DNA of 64,000 bases, taken from positions 1,984,001 to 2,048,000 of the forward strand of contig NZ_CP060040.1 of NCBI RefSeq assembly GCF_014211915.1. The letters run 5' to 3'. The stretch comes from Burkholderia cenocepacia. Its GTDB lineage: Bacteria; Pseudomonadota; Gammaproteobacteria; Burkholderiales; Burkholderiaceae. This document shows positions 55,859 to 64,000 of the stretch, one piece after another (within the stretch, counting starts at the first letter, position 1; every line of letters begins with the position of its first letter). Position numbers and translations under genes: made by a program. The notes beneath the pieces were generated by a model, which searched no databases, had not been told where the DNA came from, and saw only the letters and a program-made list of their open reading frames with translations.

Positions 55859-56315
55859 AGCCCACGATCTCGTCATCACGCGCACGTTGCGCGCCCCGCG
55901 CCAGGCGCTCTGGCGCGCCTGGACCGACCCCGCGCTACTGAAGGAATGGTGGTGCCCGAAACCATGGACCACCGAGGTGCGCGCGTTCGACCTGCGGCCG
56001 GGCGGCGCTTTCCACACGTTCATGCGCGGCCCCGACGGCGGCACGAGCGACAACCCCGGCTGCTTCCTCGAGATCGTGCCGGAATCGCGCGTCGCGTTCA
56101 CGTCGATGCTCGCGGGCGGCTGGCGGCCGCAGACCCCGTGGCTGGGCTTCACGGCGATCATCACGATGGCCGACGACGACGCGGGCAGCCGCTACGAAGC
56201 GCGCGTGATGCATCCCGACGCCGCGACGCGCGAGCGCCACGAAGCGCTCGGCTTTTTCGAGGGCTGGAACACCTGCATCACGCAGCTCGACGACTTCGCC
56301 GCCGCGCTGCGCTAA
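55830..56315 (+). CDS. SRPBCC (AHSA1-like) domain protein
   Basis: 161 residues of the helix-grip fold: ITRTLRAPRQALWRAWTDPALLKEWWCPKPWTTEVRAFDLRPGGAF at the N-terminus and GFFEGWNTCITQLDDFAAAL at the end. Usual partner of this ArsR type; ligand unknown. Overlaps the arsR end. Confidence 0.88.
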   Translation: MSASHVEPAEAHDLVITRTLRAPRQALWRAWTDPALLKEWWCPKPWTTEVRAFDLRPGGAFHTFMRGPDGGTSDNPGCFLEIVPESRVAFTSMLAGGWRPQTPWLGFTAIITMADDDAGSRYEARVMHPDAATRERHEALGFFEGWNTCITQLDDFAAALR

Positions 56316-56433
56316 CGCCGCCTCGCGTGCGGTCATTGCATGCCGCCGCGCCCGCGCCTAGGATTCCTGAAGGAAGCATGACGACACGCCGGGCGCCGGC
56401 GTGCACCGTCTCGCACGCTTCGCGGGAGGCGAC

Positions 56434-56910
56434 ATGTTGCACACGCACACGCATTCGACCCGGGTCAGCCGGCACCTGAACGCGCCGCGCGGGCGCGTCT
56501 ATCGCGCGCTGCTCGACCCGCACGCGGTCGAGCAATGGAAGGTGCCCGACGGCATGACCTGCCGCGTGCACGCGTACGACACGCGCGAAGGCGGCGCGCT
56601 GCGCGTGTCGCTGAGCCACGACGCGCCGTCGGCCGGCACCGGCAAGACCACCGCGCGCACCGACACCTATCACGGCCGCTTCGTCACGCTCGTGCCCGAT
56701 CAGCAGATCGTCGAGATCGATGTATTCGAAACCGACGACCCGATGCTGCGCGGCGCGATGACCATCACGATCACGCTGTCCGACGAAGCGGGCGGCACGC
56801 GCGTGGACGCCGTGCACGACGGCGTGCCGCCCGGCGTGCCGGCCGCCGACAACGAGACCGGCTGGGAGATGGCGCTGGCGCGGCTTGCGGCGCTGGTGGA
56901 AGCCGGGTGA
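56434..56910 (+). CDS. Second SRPBCC (AHSA1-like) domain protein
   Basis: 158 residues: STRVSRHLNAPRGRVYRALLDPHAVEQWKVPDGMTC, GRFVTLVPDQQIVEIDVFETDDP and C-terminal NETGWEMALARLAALVEAG. GGGAGG lies five bases before the ATG. A paralogue of the upstream gene, about 120 bases away. Confidence 0.87.
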   Translation: MLHTHTHSTRVSRHLNAPRGRVYRALLDPHAVEQWKVPDGMTCRVHAYDTREGGALRVSLSHDAPSAGTGKTTARTDTYHGRFVTLVPDQQIVEIDVFETDDPMLRGAMTITITLSDEAGGTRVDAVHDGVPPGVPAADNETGWEMALARLAALVEAG

Positions 56911-56925
56911 CGCCGCGCCCGCGCG

Positions 56926-58041
56926 TCAGCCGAGCCGGTACGCGTGCGTGACCGTGCCGCGGAACAGCGCGTCGCGCTCGTCCGCGCTGGCTTGCACCGT
57001 CAGCCGCTTGAACGCGTTCCAGCCGTTCACGAACGAATACGAGCCCTTGTCGACCGGGAAATTGCTCTCGAACATGCAGCGCCCGGGGCCGAACGCATCG
57101 ATGCAGGTCATCATCCACGGCTTCCACGCGTCGGCGAGTTGCGCCGAGGACGGCGGCTTCGCGCCTTTCTCGAAATCGAACCCGTTGATCCGCATCCCGA
57201 GGCCGCCGACCTTCACGTACACGTTCGGCAATTGCGCGAGCGTGCGCATCGATGCCGACCAGCGCTCGAACACCTCCGGCCGCTTGTCCGCATAGCTGCC
57301 GATCCGCACGACGCCGCCGCAATGGTTGACGATGATCCGCGTCTCCGGGTTCGCTTTCGCGAGATCGAACAATTCGGGCAACTGCGGGAAGAACAGCCAC
57401 GCGTCGTACGACAGCCCGAGCGGCGCGAGCTGCGCGACGCCGGCCCGGTACGCGGGATCGAGCAGCAGCCCGCGCGGCACCGCCGACAGCGGATTGGCGA
57501 GCGTCGGATCGGCATCCCACGTGCTCAGGTGCCGCACGCCGCGAAACCGTCCGCGCCCGGCTTCGACATGCGCTTCCAGCACGTCGCGCACGCGTTCGCC
57601 GAGCCGCAGGTCCGCGTGGCCGACGATGCCTTTCGCGACAGCCACGGGGCCGTGCTGCAGCGGCTCGGTCACGCCGGCGACGTAAGCCGTCTCGCCCACC
57701 GGCTTCAGTTCGGCCGGGCCCGAATCGCGATAACGCGTCTGCGCCTGCATGTAGACGGACGCCTGGATGTTGTGGCCCGAGCGCGCGTCCTGCAGATAGT
57801 CGTCGAGCATGTAGACCCAGCCCGGCCGTTCGTAGAAGTGATGATGCGCGTCGACGATCGGCAGGTCGGGCTCGAGCGCGGGTTCGAGCGCCGACGCGAG
57901 CCAGTCGGGACGAACCGTGAGGTAGTTGCTTTGCGTCATGCGGGAGGCTCCATCAGGGGCCGGCGTATCGGCGAACGCGGGCAGCGCGAGCGAGGCGGCG
58001 GCCGCGCCGATCAACCGGCGCCGTTTGATCGAAAAGGTCAT
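56926..58041 (-). CDS. Amidohydrolase-family (amidohydrolase_2) lactone-hydrolase-like enzyme
   Basis: 371 residues. Tat-type signal (IKRRRLIGAAAASLALPAFA), then a TIM-barrel hydrolase: LPIVDAHHHFYERPGWVYMLDDYL (metal HxH near 66), GFRGVRHLSTWDADP near 165, VNHCGGVVRIG near 240 and CMFESNFPVDKGSYSF near 320. Members open lactones or decarboxylate ring acids. Starts one base after the MFS stop on the same strand, so it is the last gene of that operon. A periplasmic location would be unusual for the family. Confidence 0.87.
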   Translation of the reverse strand: MTFSIKRRRLIGAAAASLALPAFADTPAPDGASRMTQSNYLTVRPDWLASALEPALEPDLPIVDAHHHFYERPGWVYMLDDYLQDARSGHNIQASVYMQAQTRYRDSGPAELKPVGETAYVAGVTEPLQHGPVAVAKGIVGHADLRLGERVRDVLEAHVEAGRGRFRGVRHLSTWDADPTLANPLSAVPRGLLLDPAYRAGVAQLAPLGLSYDAWLFFPQLPELFDLAKANPETRIIVNHCGGVVRIGSYADKRPEVFERWSASMRTLAQLPNVYVKVGGLGMRINGFDFEKGAKPPSSAQLADAWKPWMMTCIDAFGPGRCMFESNFPVDKGSYSFVNGWNAFKRLTVQASADERDALFRGTVTHAYRLG

Positions 58042-58042
58042 G

Positions 58043-59349
58043 TCATTCGCTCCGGTCGAACGCGTACAGCGACAGCGTGAGCAGCGTGGTGACCGCCAGC
58101 ACGATCGCGAGACCGAGCATCCCGGCCGTGAAGGTGCCGAAGCTGTCCTTCAGGTAGCCGACGAGATAGGGGCCCGCGAAGCCGCCGAGCGCGCCGATCG
58201 AATTGATCAGCGCCAGCCCGCCGGCCGCGGCCTGGCCGGACAGGAAGCGCGACGGCAGCGTGTAGAAGATCGTGCGGCCGGCAATCGTGCCGATCAGCGC
58301 GAGCGTGATGCCGACGAGCGCCGGCCCGAGCGTCAGGAAATGGGTCGACACGCCGAGCGCCACCGCGCCGATGCACAAGCCGATCGCCAGGTTCGCGACC
58401 GGGCCGCCGCGACGGTCCACCCGCTTCGCCCACCACAGCAGCGCGATCGTGGCGAAGAAGTACGGCACCGCGGAGAGCCAGCCGGTCTGCATCGTCGACA
58501 TCCCGTGCGCCTTCAGCATTTGCGGCAACCAGATGCCGATGCCGTACGAGCCCATCGTGAAGCCGAACGAGATCAGCGCGAGCACGTACACGCGCACGTC
58601 GCGCAGCGCGACACCGAAGCGCTTCTTGCGGCCGGCGGCCGCGCCGTCGCGCTCGAACGCGCGCTGCAGCGCGGCCCGCTCGTCGTCCGACAGCCACGCG
58701 GCATTCGCCGGCGAATCCGACAGCAGCTTCAGCACGAGGAAGCCGAGCGCGCACGCGGGCAGCCCTTCGACGATGAACATCCACTTCCAGCCGGCGAGCC
58801 CGAACGTGCCGTCGAGCTGCAGCAGCCACGTCGACAGCGGGCCGCCGACCAGCGACGACAGCGGCGTCGACACGGTGAACCACGCGAGCACACGCGTGCG
58901 GTAGCTCGCCGGGAACCACACGGCGAGGAAGAAGATCACGCCGGGAAAGAACCCGGCCTCGCCGATGCCGAGCAGCAGCCGGATCGCGTAGAAACTGGTC
59001 GGCCCGGTCGCGAGCGCGGTCGCGGCCGCCATCAGCCCCCACGTGATCATGATCCGGGCGAGCCAGCGACGCGCGCCGAAGCGGTACAGCGCGAGATTGC
59101 TCGGCACTTCGAACACGCAGTAGCCCGCGAACATGATCCCCGCGCCCCAGCCGAACTGCGTCGCGGTCAGCCGAGATCGCGGTTCATCGTGAGCGCCGCG
59201 AAGCCGACGCTCGTGCGATCCAGGTAGTTGAAGAAATACGCGAGCGCGAGCAGCGGGATGAAGCGCCACGCGGCCTTGCGCACGGCCCGTTGCTCGATCG
59301 ACGTGTCGGTCTCGCGATCGGCGGGCAGCGCCGGGGAAGCGGATGTCAT
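58043..59349 (-). pseudogene. MFS (ACS-family) transporter broken by a one-base loss
   Basis: N-terminus MTSASPALPADRETDTS, then FIPLLALAYFFNYLDRTSVGFAALTMNRDLG is in one frame and ends at TGA; the rest (LTATQFGWGAGIMFAGYCVFEVPSNLALYRFGARRWLARIMI onward to AFDRSE) is in the next. Restoring a single G/C at 59170 gives GLTATQFG and a normal 435-residue ACS transporter for organic anions such as dicarboxylates or hydroxy acids. GGAG precedes the ATG. Third gene of the HMGL operon. Confidence 0.85.
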
Positions 59350-59432
59350 GGTTGTCTCCATGGATGCGGCGATCCTCTGCCGCGCGGTGCGCGGCCCGGA
59401 CGCCTTTGTTCGTTCGATGAATCGCGGCCGCG

Positions 59433-60725
59433 CTACGCGCTCGCCACTTCGTTCGCCGACGGCGCGCCGCCCGGCGCGTCGCCGTGCGCGGCGGCGTCCG
59501 CGCCGTACCGCCCCGCGACGACGCCGGCATCGATCAGCGCACGCGCGTCGTCCGGCGTGTAGCCGAGTTCGCCGAGCAGCGCGCACGTGTCCTGGCCGAG
59601 CGCGGGCGGCGCCGAGCGCAGCCGCAGGCGTTCGCCCGCGAGCGTCAGCGGCAGCAGCGCGGTGCGCGTGTCGACCGGCCGCCCGGCGCTGCTCGCGTCG
59701 GCCGGCAGCGTCACGGCTTCGAGGCCGCCCGTGGCGAGCAGATGCGGATCGTCGAACAGGTCCTGCGGCTTCGTGATCGGCGCATACGGCAGGCCGGTCG
59801 ATTCGAAGATCGCGCCGATCTCTGCGGCCGAGTACGGCGCCAGCCGCGCACGCAGCTCGGGCAGCAGCCATTCGCGCGCCTGCACGCGCAGGTTGTTGGT
59901 CGCGAGCTGCGGATCGTCCTTCAGCGCGGCCAGGCCGAACGCGTCGCAGAACAGCGCCCACTGCGTGTCCGACACGACCGCGAGAAAAATCTGTTCGTCG
60001 TCCTTGACGGAGAACACGTCGTAGACGGCCCACGCGGAAATCCGGCTCGGCATCGGCGACGCGGCCTGCCCCGTCACCGCGAACTGCATCATGTGCTGCG
60101 CGACGAGAAACACGTTGTTCTCGAACAGCGAACTCTGCACCTGCTGGCCGCGGCCGGTGTGCTCGCGCTGAGCGAGCGCGGCCATCGCACCGATCGCGCC
60201 GAACATGCCGCCCATGATGTCGTTGACGCTCGCGCCCGCACGCAGCGGCCGCCCTTCGGGGCCGGTCATGTAGGCCAGGCCGCCCATCATCTGCACGACC
60301 TCGTCAAGCGCGGTGCGCTGCTCGTACGGCCCCGGCAGGAAGCCCTTGTGCGACACGTAGACGAGGCGCGGATTCAGCGCGTCCAGTTGCGGGTAACCGA
60401 GCCCGAGCCGGTCCATCGTGCCGCTCTTGAAGTTCTCGCTGAAGACGTCCGCCGTCGCGACGAGCCGCCGCACGATCTCCAGCCCGCGCGGGTCCTTCAC
60501 GTCGACCGCGACGCTCTTCTTGTTGCGGTTGAACATCCCGAAGAAGCCCGCGCCGGAACCGCGCAGCGCGCGCGTGCTGTCGCCCGCGATCGGCTCGATC
60601 TTGATCACTTCCGCGCCGAGATCCGCGAGCAGCATCCCGCACGTCGGGCCCATCACCATGTGCGTCATCTCGATCACGCGCACGCCCGCGTATGGCAGCG
60701 CGGCAGCCTGTTGCCGATCGTTCAT
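59433..60725 (-). CDS. CaiB/BaiF-family CoA-transferase
   Basis: 430 residues, family III CoA-transferase. YAGVRVIEMTHMVMGPTCGMLLADLGAEVIKIEP at the N-terminus, RNKKSVAVDVKDPRGLEIVRRLVATADVFSENF near 75-105, and the catalytic-Asp region GASVNDIMGGMFGAIGAMAAL near 165. Probably activates an organic acid as its CoA thioester for the lyase encoded upstream. The ATG overlaps the lyase stop (ATGA). Confidence 0.92.
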   Translation of the reverse strand: MNDRQQAAALPYAGVRVIEMTHMVMGPTCGMLLADLGAEVIKIEPIAGDSTRALRGSGAGFFGMFNRNKKSVAVDVKDPRGLEIVRRLVATADVFSENFKSGTMDRLGLGYPQLDALNPRLVYVSHKGFLPGPYEQRTALDEVVQMMGGLAYMTGPEGRPLRAGASVNDIMGGMFGAIGAMAALAQREHTGRGQQVQSSLFENNVFLVAQHMMQFAVTGQAASPMPSRISAWAVYDVFSVKDDEQIFLAVVSDTQWALFCDAFGLAALKDDPQLATNNLRVQAREWLLPELRARLAPYSAAEIGAIFESTGLPYAPITKPQDLFDDPHLLATGGLEAVTLPADASSAGRPVDTRTALLPLTLAGERLRLRSAPPALGQDTCALLGELGYTPDDARALIDAGVVAGRYGADAAAHGDAPGGAPSANEVASA

Positions 60726-61708
60726 CGTGCGGCTCCCGTCATGCATCCTTCCGGTTGCGCGGCCGACGGCGCGCGGCCATCCGCATAGCGGAACCCCTTC
60801 GGCAACCCTGCGTCCGGCACGTGGCCGTACAGCGCCTCGGACGGCAGCGCCGCCTGCAGGATCGCGCGCGCGGCGAGCAGTGCGTCGACGTCGATGCCCG
60901 TGTCGTATCCCATCGCCTCGAGCAGGAACACGAGATCCTCGGTGACGATGTTGCCGGTCGCGCCCGGCGCATACGGGCAGCCGCCGAGGCCGCCCTGACT
61001 CGCGTCGATCGTCGTCACGCCGACGTCGAGCGCCGCGACGACGTTCGCGAGCCCCTGCCCGCGCGTGTTGTGGAAATGCGCGCCGCCGGCCTTGTCGCCG
61101 ACTTCGCGCCGCAGCCGCGTGAACAGCCGGCGTACCTGCGCGGGGTTCGCATAACCGCTGGTATCGGACAGGCCGATTTCGTCGACCCCGCATTCGGCCA
61201 TCGCGACGGCCATCGCGATCGTCTCGTCGTCGGAGACCGCACCCGCGATCGTGCAGCCGAACGCGACCGACACGCCCGCCTCGATCTGCACCGACGGAAA
61301 CCGCGCGTCGCGCAGCGCGACGATCGCGCGCACCTCGTCGATCATCTGCGCGGGCGTCTTGCGGATGTTCGCCAGCGAATGGGCTTCCGTCACCGAGACC
61401 GGCAACGTCAGCTTGTGCACGCCCGCGTCGAACGCGCCCTCGGCGCCGCGCAGGTTCGGCGCGAGCGCGGCGACGTGCAGGCCGGGAATCGCAAGCGCGT
61501 GCGCGACGACTTCGCGCACGTCGGCCATCTGCGGCAACAGCGTGGGCGGCACGAACGACCCGACCTCGATCTCGCGCAGGCCGGCCGCGGCCAGCGCGGT
61601 GATCCAGCGCAGCTTGGCGGCCGTCGGCATCACGGTCTTGATGCTTTGCAGCCCGTCGCGCGGGCCAACCTCGCTGACCAGCACCTTCGTGTTTTCTGAA
61701 ACCTTCAT
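60722..61708 (-). CDS. Hydroxymethylglutaryl-CoA lyase-like enzyme
   Basis: 328 residues. HMGL-like TIM barrel: EVGPRDGLQSIKTVMPTAAKLRWITALAAAGLREIEVGSFV at the N-terminus, DTSGYANPAQV near 190, HFHNTRGQGLANVVAALDVGVTTIDASQGGLGGCPYAPGATGNIVTEDLVFLLEAMG (225-285) with the catalytic Cys loop. Cleaves 3-hydroxy-3-methyl acyl-CoAs; with a CoA-transferase next to it, citramalyl-CoA or HMG-CoA are candidates. First gene of the operon; three IclR operators upstream. Confidence 0.92.
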   Translation of the reverse strand: MKVSENTKVLVSEVGPRDGLQSIKTVMPTAAKLRWITALAAAGLREIEVGSFVPPTLLPQMADVREVVAHALAIPGLHVAALAPNLRGAEGAFDAGVHKLTLPVSVTEAHSLANIRKTPAQMIDEVRAIVALRDARFPSVQIEAGVSVAFGCTIAGAVSDDETIAMAVAMAECGVDEIGLSDTSGYANPAQVRRLFTRLRREVGDKAGGAHFHNTRGQGLANVVAALDVGVTTIDASQGGLGGCPYAPGATGNIVTEDLVFLLEAMGYDTGIDVDALLAARAILQAALPSEALYGHVPDAGLPKGFRYADGRAPSAAQPEGCMTGAAR

Positions 61709-61721
61709 TCGACACCTCATC

Positions 61722-61758
61722 GTTCTGTCTGAAAGAACACAGTTCTGTTTGACAGAAC
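61722..61758. promoter_or_regulatory. Two IclR operators upstream of the HMGL gene
   Basis: GTTCTGTCTGAAAGAAC (61722-61738) and GTTCTGTTTGACAGAAC (61742-61758). The second is a perfect dyad when extended by A/T. Their centres are 20 bases apart. Confidence 0.8.
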
Positions 61759-61825
61759 TTTAAGCGTGCATCGAATAGGCGATAAGCGGGGTATACCCGT
61801 GAAATCGCGTTTTTCTGGAACTTGC

Positions 61826-61842
61826 GTTCTGTCAGATAGAAC
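61826..61842. promoter_or_regulatory. Third IclR operator, near the iclR start
   Basis: GTTCTGTCAGATAGAAC, same 17-base pattern, centre 84 bases from the second copy and about 40 before the GTG of the regulator. Confidence 0.8.
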
Positions 61843-61880
61843 GATATAGTCCGCCGACCATCATTCGAAGGAAGCAGGCC

Positions 61881-62699
61881 GTGCCCAGGAATCCAGCAGA
61901 TCACGCCGACGACGCAGCCGATCCGGCGACGGAAGAAACGTCCAGCGGCGTCGCGGTGCTCGACCGCGCGTTCGCGATCCTCCGTGCGTTCGGCCAGACC
62001 GACGACCGGCTGTCGCTCGCCGAGTTGTCGCGCCGCACCGGGCTGTACAAGAGCACGGTCCTGCGCCTGCTCGCCGCGCTCGAGCATGGCGGATTCATGC
62101 GCAAGCTCGACGACGGCCAGTACGCGGTCGGGCACGAGCCGTTGCGGCTCGCCGCGCTGTACCAGCGTTCGTTCCGCGTCGGCCCGGTGGTCGAGCCGCT
62201 CCTCGAGACGCTGAGCCGCGAACTCGGGGAAACGGCGTCGTTCTACGTGCGCCAGGGCGACATGCGCTCCGTGCTGTATCGCGTCGAGCCCGCGCGGGCG
62301 GTGCGCGTGTCGATCCGGGTCGGCGAGGAGTTTCCGGTCGGCCAAGGCGCATCGGGCAAGGTGCTGCTGGCCTTCACCGACACGCACGACGCCCGCTGGA
62401 ACGACGTGCGCGAACAGCTGTGGGCCGCGTCGTACGGCGAGCGCGACCCGGAAACGGCGTCGGCGTCCGTGCCCGTGTTCGGCGCGGCCGGCGAATGCGT
62501 CGGTGCGCTGACGGTGTCGGGCCCGAAATCGCGGCTCGCCGCCGTGCCGGCGATGACGGCGGCGCTCGCGATGCTGCTGCCGCTCGCGCAGAAGGCGACC
62601 GTCGCACTCGGCGGCGCGGGCGCCCGCTACGACGCGCCGGCCGTGCGCGACAGTCTCGCGCGGCTCGCATCGTCAGCGGACGACGCTGCCCGGTCGTAG
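61881..62699 (+). CDS. IclR-family transcriptional regulator
   Basis: 272 residues. HTH in LAELSRRTGLYKSTVLRLLAALEHGGFMRKLDDGQYAVG (50-85), effector domain with VEPLLETLSRELGETASFYVRQGDMRSVLYRVEP and GQGASGKVLLAF near 155. GTG start with GAAGGA upstream. Divergent from the HMGL operon; the three-operator array identifies it as the probable controller, responding to a pathway acid. Confidence 0.92.
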   Translation: MPRNPADHADDAADPATEETSSGVAVLDRAFAILRAFGQTDDRLSLAELSRRTGLYKSTVLRLLAALEHGGFMRKLDDGQYAVGHEPLRLAALYQRSFRVGPVVEPLLETLSRELGETASFYVRQGDMRSVLYRVEPARAVRVSIRVGEEFPVGQGASGKVLLAFTDTHDARWNDVREQLWAASYGERDPETASASVPVFGAAGECVGALTVSGPKSRLAAVPAMTAALAMLLPLAQKATVALGGAGARYDAPAVRDSLARLASSADDAARS

Positions 62700-62844
62700 G
62701 GAACAGGTTGCGGGCGGCACGCGATACGGCAGCGCGAAAAGCCGCCGCATGCGACACTGGCCGCCGATGCACGCAGCGCGCTGTTTGCCGGCGACGCACC
62801 GAACGTGCAACCGTCAACCGGACCCGCCCGAGGAGACACCCGCG

Positions 62845-63483
62845 ATGAACGCCGCGCGCACCGCCAGCTGGTATTTCGATTTCGTTTCGCCGTTCGCCTA
62901 CCTGCAACAGGAACAGTTCGACCGGTTGCCGCCCGCCGCCGCGTTCGAGCCGCGGCCGATCGTGCTCGGTGCGCTGCTCGCGCACTGGGGCCAGAAAGCG
63001 CCGGCAGAGATCGCGGCCAAGCGAGTGTTCACCTATCGGCATGCGCAATACCGCGCGGACAAGCTCGGCATTGCGTTCCGGATGCCGCCCTCGCACCCGT
63101 TCAATCCGATCAAGCCGCTGCGCCTCGCGATCGCGATGGGCAGCTCGCGCGACGCGATCCGGCGGATCTTCCGGCATATCTGGCGCGACGGTCAGGACGT
63201 ATCGACGCCGGCAGGCTTCGCCGCCCTGTGCGAAGCCGTCGGCTTTCCGGAGGGCGTGGCGGCCGTCGAAGCCCAGCCGGTGAAGGACGCGCTGCGCGCG
63301 AACACGGATCGCGCGATCGCCGAGAACGTATTCGGCGTGCCGACTTTCGTGCTCGACGGCGACCTGTTCTGGGGCGAGGACGCGACCGACATGTTCGTCG
63401 ACTGCGCGACGTCGCGCGCGTGGCTCGACTCGCCCGAAGTGCGCCGCATCAGCACGCTGCCCGAAGGCGTCCGGCGAGGCTGA
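62845..63483 (+). CDS. DsbA-family / 2-hydroxychromene-2-carboxylate isomerase-like protein
   Basis: 212 residues, thioredoxin-like kappa-GST fold. SWYFDFVSPFAYLQQEQF at the N-terminus carries the catalytic Ser in place of the DsbA CxxC; C-terminal ENVFGVPTFVLDGDLFWGED has the cis-Pro loop. Relatives are glutathione-dependent isomerases in naphthalene degradation or general stress enzymes. GAGGAGA precedes the ATG. Convergent with the LysR gene. Confidence 0.88.
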   Translation: MNAARTASWYFDFVSPFAYLQQEQFDRLPPAAAFEPRPIVLGALLAHWGQKAPAEIAAKRVFTYRHAQYRADKLGIAFRMPPSHPFNPIKPLRLAIAMGSSRDAIRRIFRHIWRDGQDVSTPAGFAALCEAVGFPEGVAAVEAQPVKDALRANTDRAIAENVFGVPTFVLDGDLFWGEDATDMFVDCATSRAWLDSPEVRRISTLPEGVRRG

Positions 63484-63512
63484 CCGCGAGCCGCCGCCGG
63501 GCACCACCCGCT

Positions 63513-64000
63513 TCAGCCGTCGCGCCCTTCGACGAGCGCCGGCACGGCCTCCCGCATCATCGCGGCGAACCGCACGAGCCGCGACGGATAGAACTGCGCA
63601 TGCGGATAAGTGAGGTAGACCGGTAGCGGCGCGGCCTGCCACTCCGGCGCGAGGTGCACGAGATCGCCGCGCGCGAGATCGTCGGCCAGCATCCACGACG
63701 ACCCGACGCACGCGCCGACGCCCAGCAGCGCCGCGCTGCGCAGCGCATACAGGTTCGCGGTCGTGATGCGCGGGCGGATCGCGATGCGCCGCGTGTCGCC
63801 GCTGGCGGCATGCGTCAGCGCGAGCTCCGTGCGGTAGTACGTGCGCAACGCGAGCCACGGCAGCGCGGCGAGCGCGTCCGGATCGGCCGGCACGTCGGCG
63901 CCGTTCAGCACCGACGGCGCGGCGACCACGAAACGCGGCACCTTCGTCAGCCGGATCGCGACCACGCCCGGATCGGTCGGCTCGCCGACCTGGATCGCGC
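63513..64000 (-). CDS. LysR-family regulator, C-terminal part (runs off window)
   Basis: The visible 160 or so residues are the second half of a LysR effector domain: VAIRLTKVPRFVVAAPSVL, ANLYALRSAALLGVGACVGSSWMLADDLARGDLVHLAPEW, and LPVYLTYPHAQFYPSRLVRFAAMMREAVPALVE. The HTH and first lobe are beyond base 64000. The sequence is open and intact to the edge. Confidence 0.85.
   Translation of the reverse strand, partial: AIQVGEPTDPGVVAIRLTKVPRFVVAAPSVLNGADVPADPDALAALPWLALRTYYRTELALTHAASGDTRRIAIRPRITTANLYALRSAALLGVGACVGSSWMLADDLARGDLVHLAPEWQAAPLPVYLTYPHAQFYPSRLVRFAAMMREAVPALVEGRDG

Overview
The window is about 64 kb of very GC-rich DNA. Codon use, gene density and gene families (Omp38-type porin, bhuRSTUV haemin cluster, FabV enoyl-ACP reductase, many LysR/TetR/IclR regulators) point to a Burkholderia, probably the B. 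cepacia complex and probably one of the secondary replicons, since no ribosomal, tRNA or core housekeeping block is present. The organism call is inference from gene content; no database was searched. Almost all DNA is coding and most genes are short catabolic or transport modules, each next to its own regulator.

Layout. 0-2.2 kb: a 2-hydroxyacid dehydrogenase (cut by the window edge) and an RraA-family aldolase, divergent from an IclR regulator. 2.4-5.1 kb: acuR-acuI (acrylyl-CoA reductase), an AhpD-like protein and a LysR remnant. 5.1-8.4 kb: an SDR and its TetR regulator, then zwf. 8.4-15.8 kb: a LysR regulator divergent from an MFS exporter, a MoaF-like protein and a flavin monooxygenase, followed by an aldo-keto reductase, an Old Yellow Enzyme and a cyclase. 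Both promoters carry the same palindrome. 15.9-26.1 kb: methyltransferase/TetR, an NCS2 purine permease, small membrane proteins, GlxA and LysR regulators, two solute-binding proteins lacking ABC partners, and an AstE-like deacylase. 26.2-29.2 kb: a 193-bp fold-back repeat, a major porin, a possible small RNA and small hypothetical genes. 29.2-35.7 kb: a Fur-box-preceded haemin uptake operon bhuRSTUV. 35.7-46.1 kb: a TRIC/YicG-type protein, PBP1A, an APH-family kinase, AllE, envelope proteins, HIT, a serine hydrolase and a GST. 46.2-51.1 kb: a GbsR/MarR-type regulator and a four-gene membrane/redox operon. 51.2-56.9 kb: fabV, SDR/TetR, a HExxH protein, GNAT, and ArsR with two SRPBCC proteins. 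56.9-62.7 kb: a four-gene acyl-CoA catabolic operon (HMG-CoA-lyase-like, CaiB-like, MFS, amidohydrolase) divergent from an IclR regulator with three matching operators. The end holds an HCCA isomerase-like protein and a cut LysR gene.

Most notable points: (i) operator pairs or triplets that can be read directly and that link regulators to targets (AcuR, the TetR at 6.7 kb, the LysR at 9.4 kb, the GbsR-like regulator, the IclR at 61.9 kb); (ii) three genes each broken by the loss of one G/C base, two of them in C5 runs where C6 restores the frame, which suggests consensus errors or very recent decay; (iii) the fold-back repeat near 26.3 kb; (iv) a haem receptor whose FRAP/NPNL loop and plug lack the usual histidines; (v) the GbsR-controlled membrane operon and the HMGL/CaiB/amidohydrolase operon, whose substrates are unknown. 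No rRNA, tRNA, CRISPR, phage or intact IS element was seen.
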